Assembly (NCBI GenBank): GCA_016191995.1
Contig: JACPVA010000042.1
Span: 1 to 46,276 of the forward strand
Source: Burkholderiales bacterium
GTDB lineage: Bacteria > Pseudomonadota > Gammaproteobacteria > Burkholderiales > Burkholderiaceae_C
Direction: 5' to 3'
DNA length: 46,276 nucleotides
Shown here: one piece after another, positions 23,880-35,595 of the stretch
Numbering within the stretch: the first letter of the stretch is position 1
Layout of the letters: each line of letters opens with the position of its first letter
The notes under the pieces: generated by a model
The model's input: the letters and a program-made list of their open reading frames with translations, nothing else
Databases searched by the model: none
What the model was told of the DNA's origin: nothing
Program-made: the position numbers and the translations under genes

Positions 23880-24500
23880 TCAGCGGGGTGCCGCCGCCGC
23901 AGCGGGCGCGCCGAACCAGTCGCGCCAGACCGCATCGAGCTGCGACTCGAGCTGCGCCAGCGTCGTCGCGCCGCCGTTGTCGATCACGGCATCGGCGATC
24001 GCGCGCCTTGCCGCGCGCGTGGCCTGCTGCGCGATCACGCGCTCGACCGCCTGCGACGCCCATCCCGAGCGCCGCACGACGCGCTCGACCTGGACCGCCT
24101 CGGGGCAGTCGACGACCAGCACGCGGTCGACGCGCGCGCGCCAGCGCGGCGACTCGGCCAGCAGCGGGACGTCGAAGACGACCGGGCGGGCGCCGGCGCG
24201 CGCGGCCTGCGCCTCGGCCTCGGCGGCGATCATCGGGTGCAGGATCGCCTCCAGACGGCGCCGGGCGTCCGGGTCGGCGAAGGCGAGCGCGCGCATGCGA
24301 TCGCGGTCGAGCGCGCCGTCGGCGCCGAGGATCTCCGCGCCGAAGGCCGCCGCGATCGCCGGCAGCGCCGCGCCGCCGGGGGCGGTGAGCGCGCGCGCGA
24401 TCGCGTCGGTATCGACGACGAGCGCGCCGCGCGCGGCGAGCATGCGCGCGACCGTGCTCTTGCCGCTGCCGATGCCGCCGGTCAGGCCGATGCTTCGCAC
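23880..24500 (-). CDS. coaE: Dephospho-CoA kinase CoaE
   Basis: 206 residues from the GTG at 24500. Last step of coenzyme A synthesis: phosphorylates the 3'-hydroxyl of dephospho-CoA. The P-loop GLTGGIGSGKSTVARM is at the very N-terminus, followed by DTDAIAR, HPMIAAEAEAQ, VVFDVPLLAES and VLVVDCPEAVQVERVVRR, all typical. The GTG has GGAG nine bases upstream and gives the same length as E. coli CoaE. A longer reading from the ATG at 24542 (220 residues) would overlap the pilD stop; its ribosome binding site is too close. It is part of the pilBCD-coaE-zapD-yacG run. Confidence 0.94.
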   Translation of the reverse strand: MRSIGLTGGIGSGKSTVARMLAARGALVVDTDAIARALTAPGGAALPAIAAAFGAEILGADGALDRDRMRALAFADPDARRRLEAILHPMIAAEAEAQAARAGARPVVFDVPLLAESPRWRARVDRVLVVDCPEAVQVERVVRRSGWASQAVERVIAQQATRAARRAIADAVIDNGGATTLAQLESQLDAVWRDWFGAPAAAAAPR

Positions 24501-24532
24501 CCGCGCAGGCTCCGCCGCCGCGGATCCCGGCC

Positions 24533-25477
24533 TCAGGCCCATCCCATCCAGTCGAGCACGCGCGGCAGCCCGGCCAGCAGCACGGCGACGCCGCCACCGG
24601 CCAGGAACGGACCGAAGGGAACGAAGCGCCCCTCGCGCAGCGCGCCGGTGGCCTTCATGCCGATCCCCACCAGCGCCCCCAGCACCGAGGCGAAGAGCAC
24701 GACCGGCAGCAGCGCCTTCCAGCCCAGCCAGGCGCCGAGCGCCGCGAGCAGCTTGAAGTCGCCCTGGCCCATGCCTTCCTTGCCGGTCGTCAGCTTGAAC
24801 AGCCAGTACACCGACCACAGCGACAGGTAGCCCGCGACCGCCCCCCACAGCGCATCGGCCCAGGGAATCGTCCATCCGAACGCGGCGGCGAGCAGCCCGG
24901 CCCAGGCCAGCGGCAGCGTCATCGCATCGGGCAGCACGGTGGTATCCCAGTCGACCAGCGACAGCGCCAGCAGCACGGCGACCACCGCGCACCACAGCAG
25001 CGCGACCGGCTGGCCCTCGAAGCGCCAGGCGACGGCGGCGAACAGCACGCCGGTGAGCAGCTCGACGAAGGGGTAGCGCCAGGGGATGGCGGCGCGGCAG
25101 GCGCTGCAGCGCCCGCGCAGCGCCAGCCAGGACAGCAGCGGCACGTTCTCGAACCAGCGGATCGCGTGCCCGCACGAGGGGCAGCGCGAGGCCGGGCGCG
25201 CCAGCCCGAACGCGGGCAGCCGCTCGAGCTGCTGGCCGAGCGCGGTCGCCGCCGCGCCGGCGGCGGCCGGCACCGGCTGGCCGAAGATGCGCCGGTAGGA
25301 CTCGGCGTCGGCGAGCTGATGCGCGACGTCGGCCCACCACTGGCGCTCCATCATCAGCGGCAGCCGGTGTGCGACGACATTCAGGAAGCTGCCGATCAGC
25401 AGCCCGATCAGCCCCAGCGCCCAGGGGGCGAGCAGCGGCTGCAGCCAGCCGCCCCAGCCCTCGACCAGCGCGCTCAA
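24533..25477 (-). CDS. pilD: Prepilin leader peptidase / N-methyltransferase PilD
   Basis: 314 residues. Bifunctional inner-membrane aspartyl protease that cuts the leader of type IV prepilins and methylates the new N-terminus. The family start region GLLIGSFLNVVAHRLP is followed by the zinc tetracysteine CPSC...CSAC (RCPSCGHAIRWFENVPLLSWL and GRCSACRAAIPWRYPFVELLTG). The two catalytic Asp lie in SLVDWDTTVLPD and GQGDFKLLAALGAWLGW. About eight membrane helices. No ATG or GTG is available before the first helix; a TTG at 25477 overlaps the pilC stop as TTGA and is the best start. Confidence 0.95.
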   Translation of the reverse strand: MSALVEGWGGWLQPLLAPWALGLIGLLIGSFLNVVAHRLPLMMERQWWADVAHQLADAESYRRIFGQPVPAAAGAAATALGQQLERLPAFGLARPASRCPSCGHAIRWFENVPLLSWLALRGRCSACRAAIPWRYPFVELLTGVLFAAVAWRFEGQPVALLWCAVVAVLLALSLVDWDTTVLPDAMTLPLAWAGLLAAAFGWTIPWADALWGAVAGYLSLWSVYWLFKLTTGKEGMGQGDFKLLAALGAWLGWKALLPVVLFASVLGALVGIGMKATGALREGRFVPFGPFLAGGGVAVLLAGLPRVLDWMGWA

Positions 25478-26706
25478 ACGACCGAACCCAGCTTGAAGAT
25501 CGGCAGGTACATCGAGACCACGATGCCGCCGATCAGCACGCCCAGGATGACGATGATGAAGGGCTCCATCAGGCTGGACAGCCCCTTGACCATCTCGTCG
25601 ACCTCGTCCTCGTAGAACTCGGCCGCCTTGGCCAGCATGTGGTCGAGCGACCCGGACTCCTCGCCGATGGCCGCCATCTGCAGCACCATGCTCGGGAAGA
25701 CGCCGGTCGTCGTCATCGCGGTGGTCAGCGCGGTGCCGGTGGAGACGTCCTTCTGGATCGCCTCGGTGGCCAGCGCGTAGACCGCGTTGCCCGACGCCCC
25801 GCCGACCGAGTCCAGCGCCTCGACCAGCGGCACGCCGGCGGCGAACATCGTCGACAGCGTGCGCGTCCAGCGCGCGATCACGCTCTTGTTGATCAGGTCG
25901 CCGAAGACCGGGATGCGCAGCAGCAGCCGGTCCATCACCATCTGCATCTTCTCCGAGCGCTTCCAGGACTGCATGAAGAAGTAGCTGCCGCCGATCAGCA
26001 CGCCGAAGATCACATACCACCAGGAGACGAAGAACTCCGACATCGCGATCACCGCCAGCGTCGGCGCCGGCAGCTCGGCGCCGAAGGAGCTGAAGACATC
26101 CTTGAACGCCGGGATGACGAAGATCATGATCACCGTCAGCACGACGAAGGCGACGAGGATGACCGCCACCGGGTACATCAGCGCCGACTTGATCTTCGAC
26201 TTGATCGCCATCGTCTTTTCCTGGTACATCGCCAGGCGATCGAGCAGCGCCTCCAGGATGCCGCCGGCCTCGCCGGCCTCGACCAGGTTGCAGTACAACG
26301 CGTCGAAGTACATCGGGTGCTTGCGGAATGCCGCCGACAGGCTGGTGCCGGTCTCGACATCCGAGCGGATCTCGGTCAGCAGCTTGGTCAGGCGCGGGTT
26401 CGGGCTGCCGCGGGCCACGATGTCGAAGGCCTGCAGCAGCGGCACCCCGGCCTTCATCATCGTCGCCAGCTGGCGCGTGAAGATCGCGATGTCCTTCTGC
26501 TTGATCGCGCGTCCGCCGCTGCTGCGGCGCTTCTTGACCTTGCCGACCAGGATGCCCTGGCGGCGCAGGCTGGCCTGCACCATCGCCAGGCCGCCGGCGC
26601 GCATCTCGCCGCGCACGACCTTGCCGTTCTTGTCCTTGCCCTCCCACTCGAAGACGGCTTCCTTCGCGGGGGTGCCGCGGGCGGCGGCGGCGCTGGCTGT
26701 GGCCAT
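25474..26706 (-). CDS. pilC: Type IV pilus inner-membrane platform protein PilC
   Basis: 410 residues, the usual length. Platform that links the assembly ATPase PilB to the growing pilus. N-terminal FEWEGKDKNGKVVRGEM and TRQLATMMKAGVPLLQAFDIV, then duplicated T2SSF domains, each with a GL-E/AGE-type motif (VEAGEAGGILEALLDRLA and IGEESGSLDHMLAKAAEFYE) and membrane helices at about residues 180-205, 225-250 and 380-400. It starts 11 bases after the pilB stop and its own stop overlaps the pilD start, so pilB-pilC-pilD is a coupled operon. Confidence 0.96.
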   Translation of the reverse strand: MATASAAAARGTPAKEAVFEWEGKDKNGKVVRGEMRAGGLAMVQASLRRQGILVGKVKKRRSSGGRAIKQKDIAIFTRQLATMMKAGVPLLQAFDIVARGSPNPRLTKLLTEIRSDVETGTSLSAAFRKHPMYFDALYCNLVEAGEAGGILEALLDRLAMYQEKTMAIKSKIKSALMYPVAVILVAFVVLTVIMIFVIPAFKDVFSSFGAELPAPTLAVIAMSEFFVSWWYVIFGVLIGGSYFFMQSWKRSEKMQMVMDRLLLRIPVFGDLINKSVIARWTRTLSTMFAAGVPLVEALDSVGGASGNAVYALATEAIQKDVSTGTALTTAMTTTGVFPSMVLQMAAIGEESGSLDHMLAKAAEFYEDEVDEMVKGLSSLMEPFIIVILGVLIGGIVVSMYLPIFKLGSVV

Positions 26707-26717
26707 GAGGTATCGAC

Positions 26718-28439
26718 CTACTCGTTGGTGACGGTGATGACTTCTTCGAGCGTGGTGACGCCGGCGCGCACCTTGACCAGGCCGGACTGGCGCAGGTCGC
26801 GCACGCCTTCCTTCTGCGCCTGGGCGGCGATGTCCAGCGCGGTGCCCTCGGCGAGGATGATGCGCTGGATGGCCTCGGTGATCGGCATCACCTGGTACAG
26901 GCCGACCCGGCCCTTGTAACCGTTGTTGCAGGCGGTGCAGCCGACCGCGCGGTACGGCCTCCAGTTGCCGTCCAGCTCCTCGGGCTTGAATCCGGCCTTG
27001 AGCAGCGACTCGCGCGGGTAGTCGGCCGGCTTCTTGCAGCCCTCGCACAGCCGGCGCGCCAGCCGCTGCGCGGTGATCAGCAGCACGCTGGAGGCGATGT
27101 TGAACGGCGCGACACCCATGTTCAGCAATCGTGTCAGCGTCGTTGGCGCGTCGTTGGTGTGCAGCGTCGACATCACAAGGTGGCCGGTCTGCGCCGCCTT
27201 GATCGCGATGTCGGCAGTCTCGAGGTCGCGGATCTCGCCGACCATGATGATGTCCGGGTCCTGGCGCAGAAAGGACTTCAGCGCCGCGGCGAAGGTCAGC
27301 CCGGCCTTGTCGTTCACGTTGACCTGGTTGATCCCGGGCAGGTTGATTTCCGCCGGGTCCTCGACGGTGGCGATATTGACGCCGGGCTCGTTGAGGATGT
27401 TCAGGCAGGTGTACAGCGATACCGTCTTGCCCGATCCGGTCGGGCCGGTGACCAGGATCATCCCGTAGGGCCGGCCGATCGCCTGCATCAGCCGGTCCTT
27501 CTCGGCCTTCTCGTAGCCCAGCGCCTCGATGCCGAGCTTGGCGCTGGACGGGTCCAGGATCCGGATCACGACCTTCTCGCCGAACAGCGTCGGCAGCGTG
27601 CTGACGCGGAAGTCGATCGCCTTGGAGCCGAACTTCAGCTTCATCCGGCCATCCTGCGGGACCCGCTTCTCGGCGATGTCCATGCGGCTGATGACCTTGA
27701 TGCGCGAGGCGAGCTTGTCCTTGATCGCGATCGGCGGCTGGGTGATCTCGCGCAGCTCGCCGTCGATGCGGAAGCGCACGCGGTAGTGGTACTCGTAGGG
27801 CTCGAAGTGCAGGTCCGACGCGCGCATGTTGATGGCGTCGATCAGCATCTTCTGCAGGAAGCGCACGACCGGCGCATCCTCGACCTCGGTGGCGACCTCG
27901 GCCGCCTCGGGCTGCGACGCCTCGTCGCTGACATCGAAGTCGAAGTCGTCGCCGGCCAGCGACTCGAGCGTCTCGTTGGCGCTGGCGCTCTGCGCCTCCA
28001 GCACCTTCATCAGCTTGTCGTACTCGACGATCACCCACTCGGGGGTGAGCTGGGTCGCGAACTTGATGCGCTCGCCGGCCTCCTGGTCGGTCGGGTCGGC
28101 CGCGCCGACGAAGATCCGGCTGCCGCGCCGCCCGAGCACCAGGACCTGGAACTGCGAGGTGATCTTGTGGTCGACGAGATTCTTCGGCAGCCGCTGCAGG
28201 TCGACCGCCGCCAGATCCAGCAGCGGCAGTGCCAGCGTCGACGACAGCGCGTGCGCCAGATCCGCAGGCTGCACCGCGCCGGCGGCGATCACCGACGAGA
28301 CGAAGCTCTGCCGCTGCTCGCGCGCCTTGCGCGTCAGCTCCTCGGCGACTTGCGCGCGCAGCTTGCCGGCGTGCACGAGCACGCGCGCGACGCCGGAGAG
28401 CGTCGAGGCAGGGGACTCGACCGTGGTGTCCAGGGCCAT
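26718..28439 (-). CDS. pilB: Type IV pilus assembly ATPase PilB
   Basis: 573 residues. Cytoplasmic hexameric ATPase that extends type IV pili. The N-terminal T2SSE domain (about residues 30-150) is followed by the ATPase: RVSTLPTLFGEKVVIRIL, Walker A GPTGSGKTVSLYT near residue 335, the Asp box VEDPAEINLPGINQVNVN, Walker B DPDIIMVGEIRDLETADIA and the His box QTGHLVMSTLHTNDAP. A zinc tetracysteine closes it (CEGCKKP and VGCTACNNGYKGRVGLYQV). First gene of pilBCD. The start is the ATG at 28439. I see no clear promoter in the 200 bp upstream. Confidence 0.97.
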   Translation of the reverse strand: MALDTTVESPASTLSGVARVLVHAGKLRAQVAEELTRKAREQRQSFVSSVIAAGAVQPADLAHALSSTLALPLLDLAAVDLQRLPKNLVDHKITSQFQVLVLGRRGSRIFVGAADPTDQEAGERIKFATQLTPEWVIVEYDKLMKVLEAQSASANETLESLAGDDFDFDVSDEASQPEAAEVATEVEDAPVVRFLQKMLIDAINMRASDLHFEPYEYHYRVRFRIDGELREITQPPIAIKDKLASRIKVISRMDIAEKRVPQDGRMKLKFGSKAIDFRVSTLPTLFGEKVVIRILDPSSAKLGIEALGYEKAEKDRLMQAIGRPYGMILVTGPTGSGKTVSLYTCLNILNEPGVNIATVEDPAEINLPGINQVNVNDKAGLTFAAALKSFLRQDPDIIMVGEIRDLETADIAIKAAQTGHLVMSTLHTNDAPTTLTRLLNMGVAPFNIASSVLLITAQRLARRLCEGCKKPADYPRESLLKAGFKPEELDGNWRPYRAVGCTACNNGYKGRVGLYQVMPITEAIQRIILAEGTALDIAAQAQKEGVRDLRQSGLVKVRAGVTTLEEVITVTNE

Positions 28440-28636
28440 CGGGTCAGCGGGTCAACGGGATGAGGTCGTGGCTGGGCCTAGCCGGGGCATCATCGCCCAT
28501 GCCCCGGGCGGTGTAAACGGAAGATAAGCACGCTTGCCGCCGCCCTGTTGGGCGTTACCGCCGGTTACCACGAACTCGCGACGGGGCGACACGCGGCGCG
28601 CAGTGTGCCACCGTGCGCAGCCCGGGCCGCGGAACC
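28440..28636. other. Spacer between pilB and tRNA-Pro
   Basis: 197 bp, upstream of pilB and downstream of the tRNA, both on the minus strand. It must hold the pilB promoter but I see no convincing sigma70 or sigma54 match, and no terminator with a T-run for the tRNA. Confidence 0.4.
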
Positions 28637-28713
28637 TGGTCGGGGTGAGAGGATTCGAACCTCCGGCCTCTACGTCCCGAACGTAGCGCTCTACCAGGCT
28701 AAGCTACACCCCG
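28637..28713 (-). tRNA. tRNA-Pro, anticodon CGG
   Basis: 77 nt including an encoded CCA. Read on the minus strand, the acceptor arms CGGGGTG and CACCCCG pair fully. The D arm contains AGCCTGGTAGAGC, the anticodon stem CTACG/CGTAG closes the loop TTCGGGA (anticodon CGG, G37), and the T arm contains GGAGGTTCGAATCCTCT. It reads CCG codons, which are very common in these genes. Proline is also the substrate of proS further along, but that is coincidence as far as I can see. Confidence 0.97.
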
Positions 28714-28762
28714 AAGGGCGGCTGGCGCCATGCACCCGCCGCGCGCCGGGCGGCGATGCGTC

Positions 28763-29770
28763 TCACGACGACCGGTTCACCGCCCGAACGCATAATTCTA
28801 GCAGAGCCACGCGCGCCGGCGTCGACGGCAGGGCGGCGATGCTGGCGCGTGCCAGCGCGGCCTCGCGCTCGGCGGCCTCGCGTGTGGCCGCCAGCGCCCC
28901 GGTGCGGCGGACGATGGCGACGATCTCGCCGAGCTGGGCGACCTCGCCATGCTCGATCGCGGCTCGGATCAGCGCGCGCTCGCCGGCGCTGCCGCGCTCC
29001 ATCGCGACCAGCAGCGGCAGCGTCGGCTTGCCCTCGCGCAGGTCGTCGCCGACATTCTTGCCCAGCTCATGACTGTTGCCCTCGTAGTCGAGCAGGTCGT
29101 CGACGAGCTGGAACGCGGTGCCGAGCGCGCGCCCGTAGGCGGCGCAGCGCTCGATGGTGTCGCCGTCGGCCTCGGCCAGCACCGCGCCCAGCCGCGCGCT
29201 GGCCTCGAACAGCTTGGCGGTCTTGAAGCGGATGACGCGCAGGTACTCCTCGACCGCGAGGTCGGGGTCGTGCATGTTCATCAGCTGCAGCACCTCGCCC
29301 TCGGCGATCACGTTGGTCGCATCGGCCAGCACCGCGAGCACCGGCATGCGGTCGACCGCGACCATCATCTGGAACGCGCGCGAATAGAGGAAGTCTCCCA
29401 CCAGCACGCTGGCGGCGTTGCCGAATACGGCGTTGGCGGTCGCGCGGCCGCGCCGCATGCCGGACTCGTCGACGACATCGTCGTGCAGCAGCGTCGCGGT
29501 GTGGATGAACTCGACGATCGCCGCCAGCTCATGCCGCTCGGGGCCCTCGAAGCCGAGCGCGTGCGAGGTCAGCAGCACCAGCTTGGGCCGGATGCGCTTG
29601 CCGCCGGCGCCGACGATGTAGTGCGCGATCTGGTCGATCAGCGCGACCTCGGACGCCAGCCGCTCGCGGATCACGGCGTCGACCCGGCGCATGTCCGCGT
29701 CCAGGAGGTCCGCGGCGGGGGAGGTGGCGGTGATATCGAGCACGGCGTGCCGGGGCGAGTCGCTGCGCAT
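28763..29770 (-). CDS. ispB: Octaprenyl diphosphate synthase (long-chain polyprenyl synthase) IspB
   Basis: 335 residues from the ATG at 29770. Makes the isoprenoid side chain of ubiquinone. Both Asp-rich motifs are intact: [16 protein letters not shown] (first) and [12 protein letters not shown] (second). [35 protein letters not shown] and [18 protein letters not shown] are typical. The start is doubtful: a perfect TATAAT overlaps this ATG, so transcription would begin inside the frame. A GTG at 29743 would give 326 residues, close to E. coli IspB (323) in alignment. Divergent from rplU, with the spacer shared, as in many proteobacteria. Confidence 0.96.
   Translation of the reverse strand: MRSDSPRHAVLDITATSPAADLLDADMRRVDAVIRERLASEVALIDQIAHYIVGAGGKRIRPKLVLLTSHALGFEGPERHELAAIVEFIHTATLLHDDVVDESGMRRGRATANAVFGNAASVLVGDFLYSRAFQMMVAVDRMPVLAVLADATNVIAEGEVLQLMNMHDPDLAVEEYLRVIRFKTAKLFEASARLGAVLAEADGDTIERCAAYGRALGTAFQLVDDLLDYEGNSHELGKNVGDDLREGKPTLPLLVAMERGSAGERALIRAAIEHGEVAQLGEIVAIVRRTGALAATREAAEREAALARASIAALPSTPARVALLELCVRAVNRSS
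28795..28803 (-). promoter_or_regulatory. Candidate extended -10 promoter for tRNA-Pro
   Basis: On the minus strand TGC-TAGAAT lies inside the 3' end of ispB, about 80 bases before the tRNA. It fits an extended -10 element and the surroundings are GC-rich. No -35 box is seen. Confidence 0.4.
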
Positions 29771-29774
29771 TATA
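29769..29774 (-). promoter_or_regulatory. Perfect -10 hexamer TATAAT at the ispB start
   Basis: Minus-strand TATAATG includes the apparent ispB ATG. It is the only perfect TATAAT I noticed in promoter position in this GC-rich window. No good -35 hexamer is 16-18 bases upstream. Confidence 0.5.
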
Positions 29775-29834
29775 GAAATCAGCTCCGCCGCCGCGCCGGG
29801 CCCGGCGCACGCGCCCGGCGTGCCCGAGGCCGCG

Positions 29835-29843
29835 TGCTATACT
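29835..29843 (+). promoter_or_regulatory. Extended -10 promoter of rplU-rpmA-obgE
   Basis: TGC-TATACT, with the TGN extension directly before a hexamer one base off TATAAT. It lies 122 bases before the rplU ATG. No -35 is visible, as is usual for extended -10 promoters. The long leader could hold control of ribosomal protein synthesis; I see no defined structure. Confidence 0.6.
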
Positions 29844-29964
29844 TTCCGGCTTTTTACGGTTCCGTCCACCGCAGCGCGAGCCGCGGCAGCCGGGCCGGTG
29901 CGGCCGCCCAGGCCGCCGGCGTCGTCGGCCGGGCCCCGGCGCCATCCATCCAGAAGGGGTTCCC

Positions 29965-30276
29965 ATGTACGCGGTCATCCAAACCGGCGGCAAGCAATAC
30001 AAGGTGGCTGCCGGCGAGACGATCAAGGTCGAGCAGATCGCTGCGGATGTCGGCCAGGAGATCGTGATCGACCAGGTGCTCGCCGTCGGCGACGGCGCGC
30101 AGCTGCGCGTCGGCACGCCGCTGGTCGACGGCGCCTCGGTCAGTGCGACCGTCGTCGCGCACGGCCGGCACGACAAGCTGCGCATCTTCAAGATGCGCCG
30201 GCGCAAGCATTACCAGAAGCACGGCGGGCACCGCCAGCCCTACACCGAGCTCCAGATCGCTGCGGTCAACGGCTGA
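29965..30276 (+). CDS. rplU: 50S ribosomal protein L21
   Basis: 103 residues, normal length. Binds 23S rRNA in the large subunit. [25 protein letters not shown] at the N-terminus and the C-terminal [23 protein letters not shown] are signatures. The ATG follows AGAAGGGG with five bases between. First gene of rplU-rpmA-obgE-proB, and divergent from ispB. Confidence 0.98.
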   Translation: MYAVIQTGGKQYKVAAGETIKVEQIAADVGQEIVIDQVLAVGDGAQLRVGTPLVDGASVSATVVAHGRHDKLRIFKMRRRKHYQKHGGHRQPYTELQIAAVNG

Positions 30277-30305
30277 CGGCCAACGCCACCAGAGGCAGGA
30301 CAAGC

Positions 30306-30563
30306 ATGGCACACAAGAAGGGCGGCGGCTCGACCCGCAACGGCCGCGATTCCAAGCCGAAGATGCTCGGCGTCAAGGTCTACGGCGGCCAGGCGGTGAA
30401 CGCCGGCGCGATCATCGTGCGCCAGCGCGGCACGCGATTCCACCCCGGGCCCCATGTCGGCATCGGGCGCGACCACACGCTGTTCGCGACCGCCGGCGGC
30501 ACGGTCTCGTTCACGGTCAAGGGGCCGAAGAACCGGCAGACGGTGTCCGTCACGCCGGCCTGA
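30306..30563 (+). CDS. rpmA: 50S ribosomal protein L27
   Basis: 85 residues. Its N-terminus reaches the peptidyl-transferase centre. [42 protein letters not shown] and [18 protein letters not shown] are invariant features. It starts 29 bases after the rplU stop with a GCAGGA ribosome binding site. N-terminus begins MAHKKG, so no cleavable Firmicutes-type extension is present. Confidence 0.98.
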   Translation: MAHKKGGGSTRNGRDSKPKMLGVKVYGGQAVNAGAIIVRQRGTRFHPGPHVGIGRDHTLFATAGGTVSFTVKGPKNRQTVSVTPA

Positions 30564-33007
<2,444 letters not shown>

Positions 33008-33060
33008 CGGGCTGTCGGGCTCCGCAAGCGTGGCCCGAAGGTCGGGCTGCCGATCGCCAG

Positions 33061-33675
33061 TCAGCCCGGCGGCGACGGCTCCGCCGGCGCAGCGGCATCG
33101 CCCTGCCAGTCGGCGGCAGCATCGGCGTGGACCTCGGGCTCGCGCTCGCCCTGGTACCGGCGCTCGCGCATGCCGGCGCGCAGGAATCGGTTGTGCTGCG
33201 CCGGGCGCGGCAGGTAGCGCGCCAGCTCGGTCAGCGCCAGCTCGTAGACGCTGCGCTTGAACTCGATCACCAGCTCCAGCGGCACCCAGTAGTCGTTCCA
33301 GCGCCAGGCGTCGAACTCCGGGTGGTCGGTGGCGCGCAGGTTCATGTCGCAGTCGCGCCCGACCAGCCTGAGCAGGTACCAGATCTGCTTCTGGCCGCGG
33401 TAATGGCCGCGCGCGTCGCGCCGGATAAAGTGCGGCGGAACCTCGTAGCGCAGCCAGTCGCGCGTGCGCGCGATGATCTGCACATGCTCGGGCCGCAGCC
33501 CCACTTCCTCGTGCAGTTCACGGTACATCGCCTGCTCGGGCGTCTCGCCATGCTTGATGCCGCCTTGGGGAAACTGCCACGAGTGCGTGCGCAGCCGCTT
33601 GCCCCAGAACACCTGATTGCGCGAGTTGAGCAGGACGATGCCGACGTTGGGCCTGAAGCCCTCCCGGTCGAGCAT
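33061..33675 (-). CDS. rppH: RNA pyrophosphohydrolase RppH (Nudix)
   Basis: 204 residues from the ATG at 33675. Removes pyrophosphate from mRNA 5' ends, which starts RNase E decay. [27 protein letters not shown] is typical, and the Nudix box [23 protein letters not shown] is at residues 38-60 with all catalytic Glu present. The C-terminal 40 residues are a charged, low-complexity tail beyond the fold. It is convergent with proB and divergent from proS, an arrangement common in Burkholderiales. Confidence 0.96.
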   Translation of the reverse strand: MLDREGFRPNVGIVLLNSRNQVFWGKRLRTHSWQFPQGGIKHGETPEQAMYRELHEEVGLRPEHVQIIARTRDWLRYEVPPHFIRRDARGHYRGQKQIWYLLRLVGRDCDMNLRATDHPEFDAWRWNDYWVPLELVIEFKRSVYELALTELARYLPRPAQHNRFLRAGMRERRYQGEREPEVHADAAADWQGDAAAPAEPSPPG

Positions 33676-33706
33676 AATCTGACCCCGATTCTGAAATTGG
33701 CAGCAT

Positions 33707-33727
33707 CTTGCACCGCAAGCGTGCAAG
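33707..33727. repeat. 7-bp inverted repeat in the rppH-proS divergent spacer
   Basis: CTTGCAC and GTGCAAG flank the seven bases cgcaagc. It sits between the two divergent starts, where an operator for either gene could be. There is no known regulator match. Confidence 0.4.
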
Positions 33728-33812
33728 CCCGCAAGAGGGGAAACCGGGGATGCCCGCGCCGCGAGCGCGTGCGGCCCGCCTGCCATCCAGCCGCCGCACC
33801 GCGCCAGCCCCG

Positions 33813-35570
33813 ATGAGAGCCTCCCGTTTCTTCGTCAGCACCCTGAAGGAAGCGCCTGCCGATGCCGAGGTCGTCAGCCACCGGCTGATGGTGCGTGCCG
33901 GCATGATCAAGCGGCTCGCCGCCGGCATCTACAACTACATGCCGATGGGGCTGCGCGTGATCCGCAAGGTCGAGGCCATCATCCGCCAGGAGATGGACCG
34001 CGCCGGCGCCGTCGAGCTGCTGATGCCGGTGGTGCAGCCGGCCGAGCTGTGGCAGGAGACCGGCCGCTTCGACAAGATGGGCCCCGAGCTGCTGCGCGTG
34101 AAGGACCGCCACGACCGCGACTTCATCGTCCAGCCGACGAGCGAGGAGGTGATCACCGACATCGCGCGCCAGGAGCTGCGCAGCTACAAGCAGCTGCCCA
34201 AGAATTTCTACCACATCCAGACCAAGTTCCGCGACGAGCGCCGGCCGCGCTTCGGCATCATGCGCGGGCGCGAGTTCACGATGAAGGACGCCTACTCCTT
34301 CGACCGCGACAAGGACGGCGCGGCGAAGAGTTACCAGGCGATGTTCGACGCCTACCGGCGAATCTTCGACCGCTTCGGGCTGCAATACCGCGCGGTGGCG
34401 GCCGATACCGGCGCCATCGGCGGCGACCTGTCGCACGAGTTCCAGGTCATCGCCGACACCGGCGAGGATGCGATCGTCTACTGCCCGACCGGCGACTATG
34501 CGGCGAACATGGAGCTGGCCGAGGCGGTCGCGCCGGCGCACGCGCGCGCCGCGCCCAGGCACCCGATGGCCAAGACGCCGACCCCCGAGCGCAGCACCTG
34601 CGAGGAGGTGGCCGAGTTGCTGGGCGTGCCGCTGGCCACCACCGTCAAGTCGCTCGTGCTCGCCACCGACGAGAAGAACGCCGCCGGCGAGGTGACCGGC
34701 ACCACGATCTGGCTGCTGCTGGTGCGCGGCGACCACAGCCTGAACGAGGTCAAGGCCGGCAAGCTGCCCGGGTTGGCCGACGGCTGGCGCTTCGCGACCC
34801 GCGCCGAGATCGAGGGGGCGTTCGGCTGCGAGCCGGGCTACCTCGGCCCGGTCTTCGGCGGCACCGGCCACGGCAGCGACATCCAGGTCGTCGCCGACCG
34901 CACGGTGGCGGCGATGAGCGACTTCATCTGCGGCGCCAACGACGCCGACTTCCACTACACCGGCGTCAACTGGGGGCGCGACCTGCCCGAGCCCGACCTG
35001 GTCGCCGATATCCGCAACGTCGTCGCCGGCGACCCGTCGCCCGACGGCAAGGGGGTGCTCGCGATCCAGCGCGGGATCGAGGTCGGCCATGTCTTCTACC
35101 TCGGCACCAAGTACAGCGCGGCGATGAATGCGGTCTACCTCGACGAGGCCGGCAAGCCGCAGTGCTACGAGATGGGCTGCTACGGCATCGGCGTGACGCG
35201 CATCCTCGGCGCGGCGATCGAGCAGGGGCACGACGATCGCGGCATCGTCTGGCCGGCGGCGATCGCGCCGTTCGAGGTCGTGATCTGCCCGATCGGCATG
35301 GACCGCAGCGAGGCCGTTCGCGCGGCGGCCGAGCAGTTGCACGACGAACTGGGCAGCGCCGGCATCGACGTCATCCTCGACGACCGCGGCGAGCGCCCGG
35401 GGGCGATGTTCGCCGACTGGGAGCTGATCGGGATACCGTGGCGCATCGTCGTCGGCGACCGCGGCCTGAAGGCCGGCACGGTCGAGGTCCAGGGCCGGCG
35501 CGAGACCGAAGCCAGCGCGGTCGCGCCGGCCGAGGTCGCGGCCTGGCTGAAGCGCCGGCTGGCGGCTTGA
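33813..35570 (+). CDS. proS: Prolyl-tRNA synthetase ProS (bacterial type with editing domain)
   Basis: 585 residues. Charges tRNA-Pro with proline. The ATG at 33813 gives [26 protein letters not shown], the normal family start; upstream in-frame residues are not conserved in style. Class II motif 1 is [36 protein letters not shown] (positions about 45-75), motif 2 [25 protein letters not shown], then the inserted editing domain (about 225-390), motif 3 [14 protein letters not shown] and the anticodon-binding domain at the C-terminus. It is followed at 25 bp by the transglycosylase gene. Confidence 0.97.
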   Translation: MRASRFFVSTLKEAPADAEVVSHRLMVRAGMIKRLAAGIYNYMPMGLRVIRKVEAIIRQEMDRAGAVELLMPVVQPAELWQETGRFDKMGPELLRVKDRHDRDFIVQPTSEEVITDIARQELRSYKQLPKNFYHIQTKFRDERRPRFGIMRGREFTMKDAYSFDRDKDGAAKSYQAMFDAYRRIFDRFGLQYRAVAADTGAIGGDLSHEFQVIADTGEDAIVYCPTGDYAANMELAEAVAPAHARAAPRHPMAKTPTPERSTCEEVAELLGVPLATTVKSLVLATDEKNAAGEVTGTTIWLLLVRGDHSLNEVKAGKLPGLADGWRFATRAEIEGAFGCEPGYLGPVFGGTGHGSDIQVVADRTVAAMSDFICGANDADFHYTGVNWGRDLPEPDLVADIRNVVAGDPSPDGKGVLAIQRGIEVGHVFYLGTKYSAAMNAVYLDEAGKPQCYEMGCYGIGVTRILGAAIEQGHDDRGIVWPAAIAPFEVVICPIGMDRSEAVRAAAEQLHDELGSAGIDVILDDRGERPGAMFADWELIGIPWRIVVGDRGLKAGTVEVQGRRETEASAVAPAEVAAWLKRRLAA

Positions 35571-35595
35571 AGGCGGTTGTCGCGCCGGCCGCGCG

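Noticed and set aside
28500..28545. A sigma54 promoter for pilB (ggcaagcgtgctt on the minus strand)
   Set aside because: The distance between the GG and GC dinucleotides does not fit the -24/-12 spacing.
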